DNA from: Flavobacterium panacagri
GTDB taxonomy: Bacteria; Bacteroidota; Bacteroidia; Flavobacteriales; Flavobacteriaceae
Assembly (NCBI RefSeq): GCF_030378165.1
Contig: NZ_CP119766.1
Span: 682,001 to 746,000, forward strand
Direction of reading: 5' to 3'
DNA length: 64,000 nucleotides
Numbering within the stretch: the stretch's first letter is position 1; every line of letters starts with the position of its first letter. The translations under genes and the position numbers were made by a program. Shown here in pieces: positions 25,383 to 35,586 of the stretch. The notes below the pieces were generated by a model. That model was not told the DNA's origin. It saw only the letters and a list, made by a program, of their open reading frames with translations, and searched no databases.

Positions 25383-27674
25383 ATGAAAAAATTCCTTTTT
25401 CTCTTTTTCCTTCTTTCTTTTTCAAATGGAAATGCTCAAAATTCACAGCAGAACATTTCTATAATTCCAGCTCCCAACTTTTATAAATTGACCGGAGACA
25501 GTATTCGCATTAACGGAAAAGTTCAGGTGAATTTTATAAATAAAAATTTCAGCGAAAAGGAATCCAAATCGGCAAAAATTTTAGAATCGGCATTAAATGT
25601 TCAGGGTTCTTCAAAAAAATCAAATCTGAAAATTGAGTTTAATTCAGATGTAAATTTCAAATCCAAAGAAGGTTATAAAATTGAAATTTCTTCAATTAAA
25701 ATTTCAGTTTCAGGAAAAGAAGAAGGCCTTTTTTATGCTGTTCAGACTTTATTACAACTTCTTCCAAACAAAATTTCAACCGAAATAAAATTACCTTGTG
25801 TAATAATTGAAGATCAACCTCGATATTCTTACAGAGGCTTACATTTAGACGTCTGCCGTCATTTTTTCTCTGTTGCTGTTATAAAAGATTTTATCAGACA
25901 AATGTCCAGCTATAAATTAAATAATTTTCATTGGCATTTAACAGACGATCAAGGCTGGAGAATTGAAATAAAAAAATATCCAAAACTGACGGAAGTCGGT
26001 TCAAAAAGAGCACAGACTTTAGTGGGGAATAAATTCGAAAGATCACCCTTCTTTTTCGACGGAAATCCGTACGGAGGATTTTATACTCAAGAAGAAATCA
26101 AAGAAGTCGTGAAATTTGCCGAAGATAATTATGTGAATGTTATTCCCGAAATAGAAATGCCAGGTCATGCTTCCGCAGCCGTAACAGCCTATCCAAATTT
26201 AGCATGTTTTCCAGATCGCAATTATAAAGTCGTAGAATCTTGGGGTGTTTTTGAAGATGTTTTTTGTGCAGGAAAAGACGAAACTTTTACTTTTTTAGAA
26301 GATGTTTTGACCGAAGTTTTAGCATTATTTCCAAGTAAAAACATTCATATTGGCGGAGATGAATGTCCAAAAACCAGATGGAAAGTTTGTTCGAATTGTC
26401 AAAAAAGAATCAAGGATTTAGGTTTAAAAGATGAACATGAACTGCAGAGTTATTTCATTAAAAGAATTGAAAAATTCCTAAATGCCAATGGAAGACAGAT
26501 TTTTGGCTGGGATGAAATTCTCGAAGGCGGACTCGCACCAAATGCTGCCGTTATGTCTTGGCGAGGAGAATCGGGCGGAATTCACGCTGCCAAACTGAAA
26601 CATCCCGTTGTAATGACTCCTGAAAGCACGGTCTATTTTGATTATAATCAAGGATATTCTCCAAACGAACCGCTTACCGTTGGCAGATTAAGTACTTTAG
26701 AGAAAGTTTACCATTACAATCCAACTCCTATGGATAGTTTAACTGTTGAAGAGCAAAAATATATTATCGGAGTTCAGGCGAATTTGTGGTCGGAATATTT
26801 AACCAGTACTTCAAAATTGAATTATATGCTTTATCCGAGATTTTTCGCTTTGGCTGAAATTGCATGGACAGAAACTCCGAATAAAAATTACAATCATTTT
26901 ATTCAAAATCAATTACCTTATCATTTAGAAAAATTAGAAGCAGAAAAAAGAATTTATAAAGTCCCAACGCCTTTTGGTGCAGATGAAACAGCTTTAATTG
27001 CATCAAGGTATATTTTAGACTTAAAACCAACGATAAAAAAAGGAAAGATTTTTTACACGATTGATGGTTATAATCCTGATGAAACGGCAGCATTACATCA
27101 AAATCCTGTCACGATAAATATTCCGAAAGGAGAATATCGAATCATCAAAACCATTCAAATCAGCGAAAGCGGTAAAAGAAGCTCTATCAATAAAATCATT
27201 GTCCGCAACCCGGATTTAAAACCTGCACTTGCAATTCAACCCAAGAAAAGCGGATTAAAATTCGAATATTTCACAGGAACATTTAAACAGGTTCAAGATT
27301 TAGAACTTTCGAAACCTGTTAATTCCGGAGTTTTAGAAGGTAAAATCAGTGCTGATAAATGGAAAACGAAATTAGAGCGTTATATCGGTTTAAAATTCAA
27401 CGGATATATCTTTATTCCAGAAACAGGAAATTATACTTTTTCGACGCTTTCAGATGACGGATCGAAGCTTTTTATAGATGATGAATTAATTGTAGACAAC
27501 GATGGCATTCATTGGATGAATGAAGCTTACGGAGCAGTTAAATTGGAAAAGGGATTTCACAAACTCAACATCAGTTATTTTGATTTAACCGGCGGTACAA
27601 TTTTAAACTGTTTTATTCAGAAAGAAGGCCAAAAGAAAGAAGAAATTAATGCTTCACAACTTTACTGCGAATAG
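25383..27674 (+). CDS. beta-N-acetylhexosaminidase (GH20) with C-terminal PA14 domain
   Basis: 763 residues with signal peptide MKKFLFLFFLLSFSNGNAQN. A GH20b support domain is followed by the catalytic TIM barrel starting YRGLHLDVCRHFF, with NNFHWHLTDDQGWRIEIK and the catalytic Asp326-Glu327 pair in HIGGDECPK. A C-terminal beta domain follows, then a PA14 module (FKFEYFTG-like start at LKFEYFTGTF, YTFSTLSDDGSKLFIDDELIVDNDGIH). It releases terminal GlcNAc/GalNAc from chito-oligosaccharides or glycans in the periplasm or on the cell surface; PA14 suggests carbohydrate binding. It is monocistronic, closed by a strong terminator. Confidence 0.95.
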   Translation: MKKFLFLFFLLSFSNGNAQNSQQNISIIPAPNFYKLTGDSIRINGKVQVNFINKNFSEKESKSAKILESALNVQGSSKKSNLKIEFNSDVNFKSKEGYKIEISSIKISVSGKEEGLFYAVQTLLQLLPNKISTEIKLPCVIIEDQPRYSYRGLHLDVCRHFFSVAVIKDFIRQMSSYKLNNFHWHLTDDQGWRIEIKKYPKLTEVGSKRAQTLVGNKFERSPFFFDGNPYGGFYTQEEIKEVVKFAEDNYVNVIPEIEMPGHASAAVTAYPNLACFPDRNYKVVESWGVFEDVFCAGKDETFTFLEDVLTEVLALFPSKNIHIGGDECPKTRWKVCSNCQKRIKDLGLKDEHELQSYFIKRIEKFLNANGRQIFGWDEILEGGLAPNAAVMSWRGESGGIHAAKLKHPVVMTPESTVYFDYNQGYSPNEPLTVGRLSTLEKVYHYNPTPMDSLTVEEQKYIIGVQANLWSEYLTSTSKLNYMLYPRFFALAEIAWTETPNKNYNHFIQNQLPYHLEKLEAEKRIYKVPTPFGADETALIASRYILDLKPTIKKGKIFYTIDGYNPDETAALHQNPVTINIPKGEYRIIKTIQISESGKRSSINKIIVRNPDLKPALAIQPKKSGLKFEYFTGTFKQVQDLELSKPVNSGVLEGKISADKWKTKLERYIGLKFNGYIFIPETGNYTFSTLSDDGSKLFIDDELIVDNDGIHWMNEAYGAVKLEKGFHKLNISYFDLTGGTILNCFIQKEGQKKEEINASQLYCE

Positions 27675-27679
27675 AAAAC

Positions 27680-27710
27680 AAAAAACGCTTCCAAAATGGA
27701 AGCGTTTTTT
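27680..27710. terminator. bidirectional terminator of GH20 gene and sdhB
   Basis: Perfect 13-bp stem aaaaaacgcttcc / ggaagcgtttttt with a 5-nt loop, between two convergent genes. Confidence 0.92.
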
Positions 27711-27730
27711 AATATAATAATTCGGTCTAA

Positions 27731-28477
27731 TTAACCTTTTAAACTTGCTGCTAAATACTCACGGTTCATACGTGCGATATTTTCAAGTGAAATTCCTTTT
27801 GGACATTCGATTTCACAAGCTCCTGTATTGGTACAGTTACCGAAACCTTCCAAATCCATTTGGTGAACCATGTTTAATACACGGTCAACTGCTTCAACTT
27901 TACCTTGAGGCAATAATGCATATTGCGAAACTTTTGCAGAAACAAATAACATTGCTGAAGAGTTTTTACAAGTTGCAACACAAGCTCCACAACCAATACA
28001 AGCAGCTGCATCAAATGATTTATCTGCATCGTCTTTATTAATTGGAATAGTATTCGCGTCAATTGTATTTCCTGAAGTATTTACAGAGATAAATCCTCCT
28101 GCATGCTGAATTCTGTCAAAAGAACTTCTATCAACAACTAAATCTTTAATCACTGGGAAAGCTTTTGCTCTAAATGGCTCGATAAAAATCGTGTCACCAT
28201 CTTTGAACATACGCATGTGTAACTGACAAGTTGTAACACCTCTGTCTGGTCCGTGCGCTTCACCGTTGATGAATAAAGAACACATTCCGCAGATTCCCTC
28301 ACGACAATCGTGATCAAAAGCTACAGGCTCTTCTCCTTTATTGATTAGATCTTCGTTAAGAACGTCTAACATTTCAAGGAAAGACATGTCTGGTTCGATT
28401 CCATCGATAGGATATTCTACAATCCCTCCTTTATCTTGGGCGTTTTTTTGACGCCATATTTTTAATGTAAGTTTCAT
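27731..28477 (-). CDS. sdhB: succinate dehydrogenase/fumarate reductase iron-sulfur subunit
   Basis: 248 residues. The N-terminal 2Fe-2S domain has [15 protein letters not shown] plus a distal Cys in TTCQLHM. The C-terminal part has [16 protein letters not shown] for the 4Fe-4S cluster, and [15 protein letters not shown] completes the 3Fe-4S set. The protein passes electrons from the SdhA flavin to the membrane subunit. It is last in sdhCAB, 73 bases after sdhA. Confidence 0.96.
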   Translation of the reverse strand: MKLTLKIWRQKNAQDKGGIVEYPIDGIEPDMSFLEMLDVLNEDLINKGEEPVAFDHDCREGICGMCSLFINGEAHGPDRGVTTCQLHMRMFKDGDTIFIEPFRAKAFPVIKDLVVDRSSFDRIQHAGGFISVNTSGNTIDANTIPINKDDADKSFDAAACIGCGACVATCKNSSAMLFVSAKVSQYALLPQGKVEAVDRVLNMVHQMDLEGFGNCTNTGACEIECPKGISLENIARMNREYLAASLKG

Positions 28478-28550
28478 CTTTTATAAGTTTAAAAGTTTCT
28501 AAGCCTAAAATCTCAGAGCCACTAAGGACTAAAGACTAAGGACTTAAATC

Positions 28551-30551
28551 CTATTTGTAGCTTCTTTGAACTAATTTAATGTTTTCGTAATTAAGAGGTT
28601 CTTTGTGTAATACTGCATCACTTGGTTTTCCTTTGTATTCCCAAGCTGCAACGTATGCAAAGTTATCGTCGTCACGAAGTGCTTCTCCTTCTTCTGTTTG
28701 GTATTCCTCACGGAAGTGACCTCCACAAGATTCGTTACGGTGTAAAGCATCTTTTGCGAACAATTCCCCTAATTCTAAGAAATCGGCAACACGAGTCGCT
28801 TTTTCTAATTCCTGATTAAATTCAAAAGCGCTTCCTGGAACTTTTACATCTTTATAAAACTCTTCACGTAAAGCAGCAATTTCTTCGATAGCCTCAGTTA
28901 AACCTTTAGCGTTACGAGCCATACCTACTTTATTCCACATAATTTTACCTAATTTTTTGTGGAAATAATCTACAGAATGTTTACCGTTGTTGTTGATGAA
29001 TTTATTGATTTGATCTACAACCGCTTTCTCCGCTTCAACGAATTCTGGCAAGTCTGTAGAAATTGTTCCCATTTTAATATCTGGAGCTAAATAATCTCCG
29101 ATAGTATATGGCAATACGAAATATCCATCAGCTAAACCTTGCATTAAAGCAGAAGCTCCAAGTCTGTTTGCTCCGTGATCAGAGAAGTTAGATTCTCCAA
29201 TTGAGAAACATCCAGGAATTGTAGTCATTAAGTTATAATCAACCCAAGTTCCACCCATTGTGTAGTGAACTGCTGGGTAAATCATCATTGGTGTTACATA
29301 AGGATCTTCGTCAACAATTTTCAAGTACATTTGGAATAAGTTTCCGTATTTACTCTTAACGATATCAGTTCCTAATTTAGTAATTAAAGCTTTGTCATTT
29401 TCATTCAATCCTTTTACGTGCGCAGCTTCTTTTCCGTAACGTTCGATAGCTGCTGCGAAATCAAGATAAACTGCTTCTCCAGTTTTATTAACACCAAAAC
29501 CAGCATCACATCTTTCTTTAGCCGCACGAGACGCAACGTCACGAGGAACTAAGTTACCAAACGCAGGGTATCTTCTTTCTAAGAAATAATCTCTTTCTTC
29601 TTCAGATAAATCAATTGCTTTTTTCTTTCCTTCACGAATTGCCTGAGCATCTTCTAATTTTGCAGGAACCCAGATACGTCCGTCATTACGTAAAGACTCA
29701 GACATCAAAGTCAATTTAGACTGGTGATCTCCTGAAACCGGAATACATGTTGGGTGAATTTGTGTGTAACAAGGATTTGCGAAAAACGCTCCTTTTTTAT
29801 GAATTTTCCAAGCTGCTGTTGCGTTACTTCCCATAGCATTTGTTGAAAGGAAAAATACGTTTCCGTATCCTCCAGAACCAATTACTACCGCGTGAGCAGA
29901 ATGTCTTTCTATTTTTCCTGTGATTAAGTCACGAGCGATAATACCTCTCGCTTTTCCGTTCACGATTACAATGTCAAGCATTTCGTGACGGTTGTACATT
30001 TTGATTTTTCCACGACCAATCTGACGGTTCATTGCAGAATAAGCTCCTAACAATAATTGCTGTCCAGTTTGTCCTTGTGCATAGAATGTACGAGAAACCA
30101 AAGTTCCTCCAAAAGAACGGTTATCTAAAAGTCCGCCATATTCACGAGCCAATGGCACCCCTTGAGCCACACACTGGTCAATAATATTTGCAGAAACCTC
30201 AGCCAAACGGTGAACGTTTGCTTCACGTGCACGGTAGTCACCTCCTTTTACAGTATCGTAGAACAATCTGTAAACTGAGTCACCGTCACCTTTATAATTT
30301 TTTGCAGCGTTAATACCTCCTTGTGCAGCAATAGAGTGCGCACGACGTGGAGAATCTTGGAAGCAGAATGCTTTTACGTTATATCCTAACTCAGCTAAAG
30401 TAGCCGCAGCCGAACCTCCAGCTAAACCTGTACCAACAACGATAATATCTAAATTACGCTTGTTAGCAGGATTTACTAAATTAATATGATCTTTATAATT
30501 TGTCCATTTGTCCGCTATAGGACCATTTGGAATTTTTGAATCTAATGCCAT
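28551..30551 (-). CDS. sdhA: succinate dehydrogenase/fumarate reductase flavoprotein subunit
   Basis: 666 residues, the length of the b558-type (Bacillus/Wolinella-like) flavoproteins. The FAD-binding Rossmann motif is [19 protein letters not shown]. The FAD-linking His lies in [18 protein letters not shown]. The capping domain and active site include [21 protein letters not shown] and [14 protein letters not shown]. It oxidises succinate (or reduces fumarate) facing the cytoplasm. It is 15 bases downstream of sdhC. Confidence 0.96.
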   Translation of the reverse strand: MALDSKIPNGPIADKWTNYKDHINLVNPANKRNLDIIVVGTGLAGGSAAATLAELGYNVKAFCFQDSPRRAHSIAAQGGINAAKNYKGDGDSVYRLFYDTVKGGDYRAREANVHRLAEVSANIIDQCVAQGVPLAREYGGLLDNRSFGGTLVSRTFYAQGQTGQQLLLGAYSAMNRQIGRGKIKMYNRHEMLDIVIVNGKARGIIARDLITGKIERHSAHAVVIGSGGYGNVFFLSTNAMGSNATAAWKIHKKGAFFANPCYTQIHPTCIPVSGDHQSKLTLMSESLRNDGRIWVPAKLEDAQAIREGKKKAIDLSEEERDYFLERRYPAFGNLVPRDVASRAAKERCDAGFGVNKTGEAVYLDFAAAIERYGKEAAHVKGLNENDKALITKLGTDIVKSKYGNLFQMYLKIVDEDPYVTPMMIYPAVHYTMGGTWVDYNLMTTIPGCFSIGESNFSDHGANRLGASALMQGLADGYFVLPYTIGDYLAPDIKMGTISTDLPEFVEAEKAVVDQINKFINNNGKHSVDYFHKKLGKIMWNKVGMARNAKGLTEAIEEIAALREEFYKDVKVPGSAFEFNQELEKATRVADFLELGELFAKDALHRNESCGGHFREEYQTEEGEALRDDDNFAYVAAWEYKGKPSDAVLHKEPLNYENIKLVQRSYK

Positions 30552-30566
30552 TATAATTGATATTAA

Positions 30567-31232
30567 TTATTGTTTGAAATGATGAAATAAAGCGATAATT
30601 ACGAAAGCTGCAGGAACTACCACTGCAAACCAGTAACCTACTTTCGCTAAAAATCTAGAGTATTTGTTGTGCATCCCTACTGATTGAAGAGAAGATGCAA
30701 ACCCGTGCCATAAGTGAAATCCTAAAAGGATGAAAGACACACAGTATAATGCTGTACGAACCGGGCTGTGAAATTTATGAACTAACTCTCCATAATACCT
30801 AGTAGCATTTGGCGTTTCACCTGCAATATACTTGTAGGTAACTTCAGGAAACCAAAAATCATAAAAATGCAATCCTAAGAAAGCCAAAATAACCAATCCA
30901 GAAATAATCATATTTCTAGAACTCCAAGAAGCGTTTGCAGCTCCATTGTATTTAGCATACGCAATTGGTCTTGCCGCGCTGTTTTGTGCTGTTAGAACAA
31001 ATCCCATTACGAAATGGAAAATTACCCCGAATGCCAAAACTGGCTGCATTACATATTGAATCAGCGGATTGTATCCCATAAAGTGAGAAGCTTCGTTGAA
31101 AACGTCTTCACTTAAAATAGAAATAAAATTTAAGGAAACATGCAGCGCTAAAAACGTGATTAAGAATATTCCCGAAAGAGCCATAGCTACTTTCTTTAAG
31201 ATGGAAGCATTCAATAGTGCAGATTGTGCCAT
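30567..31232 (-). CDS. sdhC: succinate dehydrogenase cytochrome b558 subunit
   Basis: 221 residues with five predicted membrane helices, the single-subunit anchor type. Histidines suited to two haem b groups occur in the helices (FLALHVSLN, GVIFHFVMGF, LGLHFYDFW, LLGFHLWHGFASS). It links succinate oxidation to menaquinone. It is first in the operon, with a well-formed promoter 35-65 bases upstream. Confidence 0.94.
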   Translation of the reverse strand: MAQSALLNASILKKVAMALSGIFLITFLALHVSLNFISILSEDVFNEASHFMGYNPLIQYVMQPVLAFGVIFHFVMGFVLTAQNSAARPIAYAKYNGAANASWSSRNMIISGLVILAFLGLHFYDFWFPEVTYKYIAGETPNATRYYGELVHKFHSPVRTALYCVSFILLGFHLWHGFASSLQSVGMHNKYSRFLAKVGYWFAVVVPAAFVIIALFHHFKQ

Positions 31233-31265
31233 AAGTGTTTAAGTAGTTTGTTTTAAAAAATTAGA

Positions 31266-31296
31266 CAAAAATAACTCAATTACAAAAGAACTACAA
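31266..31296 (-). promoter_or_regulatory. sdhCAB promoter
   Basis: Minus strand TTG (31296-31294), a 20-bp spacer, then TATTTTTG (31273-31266), a full Bacteroidota consensus. Predicted leader is about 25 bases. Confidence 0.8.
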
Positions 31297-31540
31297 CCAT
31301 TTCGCTGTTATTTATAATGATTTTAAAATAGGCCTGCTCTACGTATTTTTACGTACAAAATTGAAGCCGCTAAAAAATAATTCATTATAGAAAACCTCAA
31401 ATCACTGCTTTCTAAGCTATACCGAGAAAATTCAATTCTAAGTAGATTACCAAAAATTTATCATATTGTTATTTTATTCAAAGTTTTGATTTGTTTTCTT
31501 TAAAAGTTTCATCGCACATAAATTTTGTCTAGGTAAAAAA
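31297..31540. other. intergenic region between divergent sdhC and HMG-CoA synthase
   Basis: Part of a 357-base AT-rich gap. Apart from the two promoters at its ends I see no gene, stable hairpin or repeat in it. Confidence 0.5.
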
Positions 31541-31570
31541 TTGTCATTCCACAACATAGTTTTACCTTTA
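31541..31570 (+). promoter_or_regulatory. promoter of HMG-CoA synthase
   Basis: TTG (31541-31543), a 19-bp spacer, then TACCTTTA (31563-31570), seven of eight positions matching TAnnTTTG-type boxes. The start codon follows 20 bases later. Confidence 0.65.
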
Positions 31571-31589
31571 GCCGCTCAAAAAAATAAGA

Positions 31590-32951
31590 ATGAAAACAGG
31601 AATTGATGCTATTTCTTTCGACGTAGCAAACATACATTTACCCATAAAAACTTTGGCAGTTGCCAGAAATATAGAACCCGAAAAATTAGAAAAAGGTCTT
31701 GGCTTATTGAAAATGACTTTCCCAGACGTTCATCAGGACGCAGTTGTTTTTGGAGCAAACGCTTTAACCAAATTGATCATTGACAATAAAATTGACTTAA
31801 AAGAAATCAGCCGAATCTATGTTGGTACCGAAAGTGGCATTGACAGTTCTAAACCAATCGCTTCTTATTTGATCAGCTTAATGGAGCAGAAATTTGGCGA
31901 AGATTCATTAGCAGAATGCGATGTTGTAGATTTTACTTTTGCTTGTATCGGCGGAGTTGATGCGATGCAAAACTGCCTAGATTTTGTAAAACTAAACCCT
32001 ACTAAAAAAGCAATTGTCGTTACTTCAGATTTTGCAAAATACGATTTGAATTCTGGTGGAGAATATACACAAGGTGCTGGAGCTGTTGCGATGTTAATTG
32101 CTGCAGATCCAAAAATTATTGCTTTTGATGATAATTGGGCAACAAGCACAAAAGGCGTTTTCGATTTCTTTAAACCATATAGAACTATATCTAAAGAAGA
32201 AATTACCCAAAACACCAACAACGATTCTTGGTTTGATAATTTAGAAGCCGAAATCGAAATCCACAAAGATCAGCCGGTTTTTGACGGACAATATTCGAAT
32301 CAATGCTATATGGATCGTACGCGTAATGCTTACTTTTCATTCAAAAAATTAAAAAATACTACCGAAACTTTATACAACTCTTGGCATAGTATCGTGATGC
32401 ATTTACCTTATTCTTTTCAGGGAAGAAGAATGCTATCTGAAATTTATGCTTTAGACAGTGCCGAAAAAATTATTGCCGATGATATTGCACCTGCTGATTA
32501 TCAGACAAGAATTAAAGAAGTGGCAAAATCCGAAGATTACAGAAGTTTTGTTACCGAGAAATTACAACCTGCAGAATTGGCTTCTTCATTAATTGGAAAC
32601 CTTTATACAGGCTCTATTTTCATGGGATTATTATCGACTTTGGCTCATTTTTATGATACTAAAAAAGAGGTTGCCGGAACTAAATTCGGTTTCTTAGCTT
32701 ATGGGAGCGGATCGAAATCGAAAGTTTTTGAAGGAACTATACAGCCAGAATGGAAATCGGCTTTGGAGAATGTGAAGCTTTTTGAAAATTTAGCCGAAAG
32801 CGTAGAGATTGATTTCAACACTTATGAAAGTCTTCATAAAAAAGAACAAAAACAAAGTGTTAGAACTCCTAAAAACGAATGGGTTTTAGACCGAATTGAA
32901 AAAGAAATTCCAGTTTTAATTGGGGCGAGATATTATAAATGGATTGATTAA
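31590..32951 (+). CDS. hydroxymethylglutaryl-CoA synthase
   Basis: 453 residues. The catalytic triad of HMG-CoA synthases can be seen: Glu81 in YVGTESGIDSSKP, Cys119 in FACIGGVDAMQN and His271 in MHLPYSFQGRRM. It condenses acetyl-CoA with acetoacetyl-CoA, the first committed step of the mevalonate route that Flavobacteriia use for isoprenoids. The start (MKTGIDAISFDVANIHLPI) fits the family. It is monocistronic with promoter and terminator. Confidence 0.93.
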   Translation: MKTGIDAISFDVANIHLPIKTLAVARNIEPEKLEKGLGLLKMTFPDVHQDAVVFGANALTKLIIDNKIDLKEISRIYVGTESGIDSSKPIASYLISLMEQKFGEDSLAECDVVDFTFACIGGVDAMQNCLDFVKLNPTKKAIVVTSDFAKYDLNSGGEYTQGAGAVAMLIAADPKIIAFDDNWATSTKGVFDFFKPYRTISKEEITQNTNNDSWFDNLEAEIEIHKDQPVFDGQYSNQCYMDRTRNAYFSFKKLKNTTETLYNSWHSIVMHLPYSFQGRRMLSEIYALDSAEKIIADDIAPADYQTRIKEVAKSEDYRSFVTEKLQPAELASSLIGNLYTGSIFMGLLSTLAHFYDTKKEVAGTKFGFLAYGSGSKSKVFEGTIQPEWKSALENVKLFENLAESVEIDFNTYESLHKKEQKQSVRTPKNEWVLDRIEKEIPVLIGARYYKWID

Positions 32952-32983
32952 TTAAATTCCAATCTTTGAAATTCCAAATTCTA

Positions 32984-33017
32984 AAAAAAAAACCGAAGCA
33001 TGCTTCGGTTTTTTTTA
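32984..33017 (+). terminator. terminator of HMG-CoA synthase
   Basis: Palindromic stem aaaaccgaagca / tgcttcggtttt flanked by an A-run and T-run, 33 bases after the stop codon. Confidence 0.9.
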
Positions 33018-33031
33018 TCCACACAGTTTGT

Positions 33032-33129
33032 CATTTCGACTGAAAGGAGAAATCTCACTCGAAACTCTACAAAGATTGGCGATTTTGCATGTCGAATTAC
33101 TAGTGAGATTTCTCCTTTCAGTCGAAATG
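33032..33129. repeat. long palindromic repeat (28-bp perfect arms)
   Basis: Arms 33032-33059 and 33102-33129 are perfect inverted copies (core gactgaaaggagaaatctca) separated by 42 bp. Related sequence recurs at 41170-41250 and 41308-41367 (shared caatctttgtagagt, tccgagtgtgat and tcgaaatgaca-like stretches), so this is a dispersed family. Confidence 0.88.
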
Positions 33130-33213
33130 GCAAGATTGTGCTAAAAAACTTTTACAAAGATCACAGGACGTGAAAATAATTTTCTAATTAACACTTTTCC
33201 TAATTAGAAAAGA

Positions 33214-33948
33214 TTATTCTCGTATAAATGAAACCATAGCATCTAAAGTTTCTTTCTGCTGTTGTTCTCTACTGATATCGGCTTTATCATCTCCTAATTG
33301 AAATCCATAATAACCAAACTGGCAATGGTTTGCCCCTTCTATTCGCACAAATTTTGTTCCTAGAGGTAATTTCGATTTGTTTTGCATAATAGATCCTTCA
33401 TCTGCAACTCCGTCTTTTGAACCGTAAATTTTCAAAACTGGAATCTCAATCGCTGCAAGAGAAATATCTCTGGGATGCGAAGTTCCTATTAATATCAACT
33501 TATCAATCAATTTAGGATTTTCGTATACAAATTGTGCCGCCATTTTTCCGCCCTGCGAATGTCCTGCCAGAATATAGTTTTTCGAGGTATCTTCAAAAAG
33601 ATGTAAATCTTTAGGTTTATTATATCCTTTTGATGCAAGTCTCCAAGGCATTTTGATCAAATAAACCTTTATATTTTGATCCGCCAATCTGCGACACAGC
33701 GGCACATAAGCTTCTGTTTCCACCATTGCTCCAGGATAAAAAATTACAACGTTTTTAAATTCTTTTTTAGGCTCAAATAAATAATAATCAGAAGTACCTT
33801 TTACTTTAACCAAATTGTTAGTTTGTAAAAAAGATTTATCTACACCATCAGATTCATAAGAATAAAACAGCCAAATTGTAAATAGCAAACCTGCCAAGAT
33901 CCATATTGTCTTTAAAATTTTCTTCAGCTTCCATTTTTTTGTTTTCAT
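33214..33948 (-). CDS. membrane-anchored alpha/beta hydrolase
   Basis: I use the ATG at 33948 (MKTKKWKLKK); a TTG two codons earlier would also be in frame. That gives 244 residues. An N-terminal membrane helix (ILKTIWILAGLLFTIWLFYSY) is followed by an alpha/beta-hydrolase domain. The nucleophile lies in AGHSQGGKMAA, the acid in IYGSKDGVAD and the histidine in EGANHCQFGYYG. It resembles the abhydrolase-5 (dienelactone-hydrolase-like) group; substrate unknown. It is 26 bases downstream of the next membrane protein gene. Confidence 0.88.
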   Translation of the reverse strand: MKTKKWKLKKILKTIWILAGLLFTIWLFYSYESDGVDKSFLQTNNLVKVKGTSDYYLFEPKKEFKNVVIFYPGAMVETEAYVPLCRRLADQNIKVYLIKMPWRLASKGYNKPKDLHLFEDTSKNYILAGHSQGGKMAAQFVYENPKLIDKLILIGTSHPRDISLAAIEIPVLKIYGSKDGVADEGSIMQNKSKLPLGTKFVRIEGANHCQFGYYGFQLGDDKADISREQQQKETLDAMVSFIRE

Positions 33949-33974
33949 ATTCAACTGATGTTTTTTAATGAAAA

Positions 33975-35333
33975 TTATTCAGCGTCATCAACTTTATAAT
34001 GTTGTTTAATTTCTTGAAGAATATCAAATACAACGTCAATATTATTTTCCTTGTATCTTCTTGCCCAAAAACTGTAAACCCAAAATGTACTCACTTTTAT
34101 GCTGTAATCAGGATCTGGATCGCCTTTTGTATTTTGTTTAATTAAATGCAGCACCTTTTTCGAAGCAAACTTGCTGAGTTCTTCATAATGAAAATCAGGA
34201 TACTGTGTGTTTTTTCCTAAAACCATTATTTTATAGATTTTATTTAAAGCCACTTCTGGATTTTCAGTTCTATAAAGATCGTTATGACTTTCAATCAAAA
34301 TATCTACAATAACATTTAGATTGGAATCGTAATAAGTTTCATCTGAAATAAAAGCATAAATCAAAGGACTATAACTATCAAATGTTTTTTGAATTGATTC
34401 AGGATTTCGCCCGATCATTTTATCAACCGCCACCAGATCGTCATATCTATAAGAATAAAAACCTGATTCTATTGAGCCTCTCAAATAGCAAATCGATTCC
34501 TTTTTGTCCAGGCTCAAGAAATCAGATAAAAAAAATCCGAAAAGCTCCTGAACCTTTGATTTGGTATAGGATTCATCAAAAAGCTCCATAAAATAATCTC
34601 CCGTTTCAAGATCCGGAAAACTCATTTTACTAAATCCGTAGTAATCATAATCCGATTCGTTTTCAGCAACCTTACTTTCTACTTTTACAGGGACTACCAC
34701 TTTTGTAACCTTTTTTTCATTTGAAGGAGTTTCGACATCTTCTTCAAATAAATTTTTCAAAATCCCATATAAACTGTCGCGATTATAGGATTTTACTATT
34801 AATGCATTAGTCGAAGCGACAAATAATGCTCCTGCAAAAACAATTACAGAAATCAAAACCATTAAAAATCCTAACAGCTTTGTTATTTCATTAACCGATT
34901 TTTTTATGTGCAGTAAAAGACTAATTACCAAACTGGAAACTATCAAAATTGCTAAAGAAATAAAAAATCGATCACTAGAGTCATATCCCGGAATTGCTAA
35001 ATCCAGATCTGAAACAATTGCCACAATAGAAACTATAAAAGCTAGAATTCCAAAACTGAGATTAATCAAAAAGGAATTTCTCCAAAATTTATCATTTGCT
35101 ACATTATTGCTTCCCTCAACAATTGTTGAATTGGAATAGAAAAGACCTGCAATCAATATTTGAATCAGTACTGAAAACATCAATAAAATTAAAACTGATG
35201 AACCAATCAATAAAACAATAGTTGTTGGAAGACGATTAAAATCGTTTGTGTAATGAAAATCATGGAGCACAAAACTGCCAATCAGGATTACTATAATTTG
35301 AAGTATTAATATTGTTTTATAAGACTTTATCAT
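33975..35333 (-). CDS. multi-pass membrane protein with cytoplasmic helical C-terminus, function unknown
   Basis: 452 residues. Five hydrophobic helices lie in the first 180 residues (for example ILILQIIVILIGSFVL, LIGSSVLILLMFSVLIQILIAGLFY, INLSFGILAFIVSIVAIV). A soluble, Tyr/Asp/Glu-rich domain of about 270 residues with helical segments follows (FDSYSPLIYAFISDETYYDSNLNVIVDILIE is one region, split as FDSYSPLIYAF and NVIVDILIE). I recognise no family. It lies upstream of and close to the alpha/beta hydrolase gene, so they may be co-transcribed. Confidence 0.78.
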   Translation of the reverse strand: MIKSYKTILILQIIVILIGSFVLHDFHYTNDFNRLPTTIVLLIGSSVLILLMFSVLIQILIAGLFYSNSTIVEGSNNVANDKFWRNSFLINLSFGILAFIVSIVAIVSDLDLAIPGYDSSDRFFISLAILIVSSLVISLLLHIKKSVNEITKLLGFLMVLISVIVFAGALFVASTNALIVKSYNRDSLYGILKNLFEEDVETPSNEKKVTKVVVPVKVESKVAENESDYDYYGFSKMSFPDLETGDYFMELFDESYTKSKVQELFGFFLSDFLSLDKKESICYLRGSIESGFYSYRYDDLVAVDKMIGRNPESIQKTFDSYSPLIYAFISDETYYDSNLNVIVDILIESHNDLYRTENPEVALNKIYKIMVLGKNTQYPDFHYEELSKFASKKVLHLIKQNTKGDPDPDYSIKVSTFWVYSFWARRYKENNIDVVFDILQEIKQHYKVDDAE

Positions 35334-35546
35334 TATTGTGTTTAATTTATATATTTTTTTACTTCATTTAAATTTTAGCAATCTCTTTTGCACGGACAAA
35401 AACATCTATCTGAACCTCATTCGGCAACATAAGAAATTTCTCAAAAATATAAACTTTTGGAATGCGTGCGTAAGAAATAGCAAAATAATTTATTGTGAAA
35501 TAAAGCTTTATTCCTGCTTGTTGTTTTGTTTTTATGTTTTTTAAAA

Positions 35547-35586
35547 TTTAACCGCAATCCCGATAGCTATCGGGATTGCGGTTAAA
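35547..35586. repeat. perfect 40-nt palindrome
   Basis: A perfect palindrome centred between 35566 and 35567, containing cccgatagctatcggg. It abuts the stop codon of the 65-residue gene and could terminate it, although no strong T-run follows. The core motif is the type of short palindrome that recurs in flavobacterial spacers. Confidence 0.8.

Noticed and set aside
35338..35544. 68-residue plus-strand frame
   Set aside because: It lies in the AT-rich spacer right after the start of a minus-strand gene. Its composition is random (Phe/Leu/Asn/Lys), without promoter or conservation clues.
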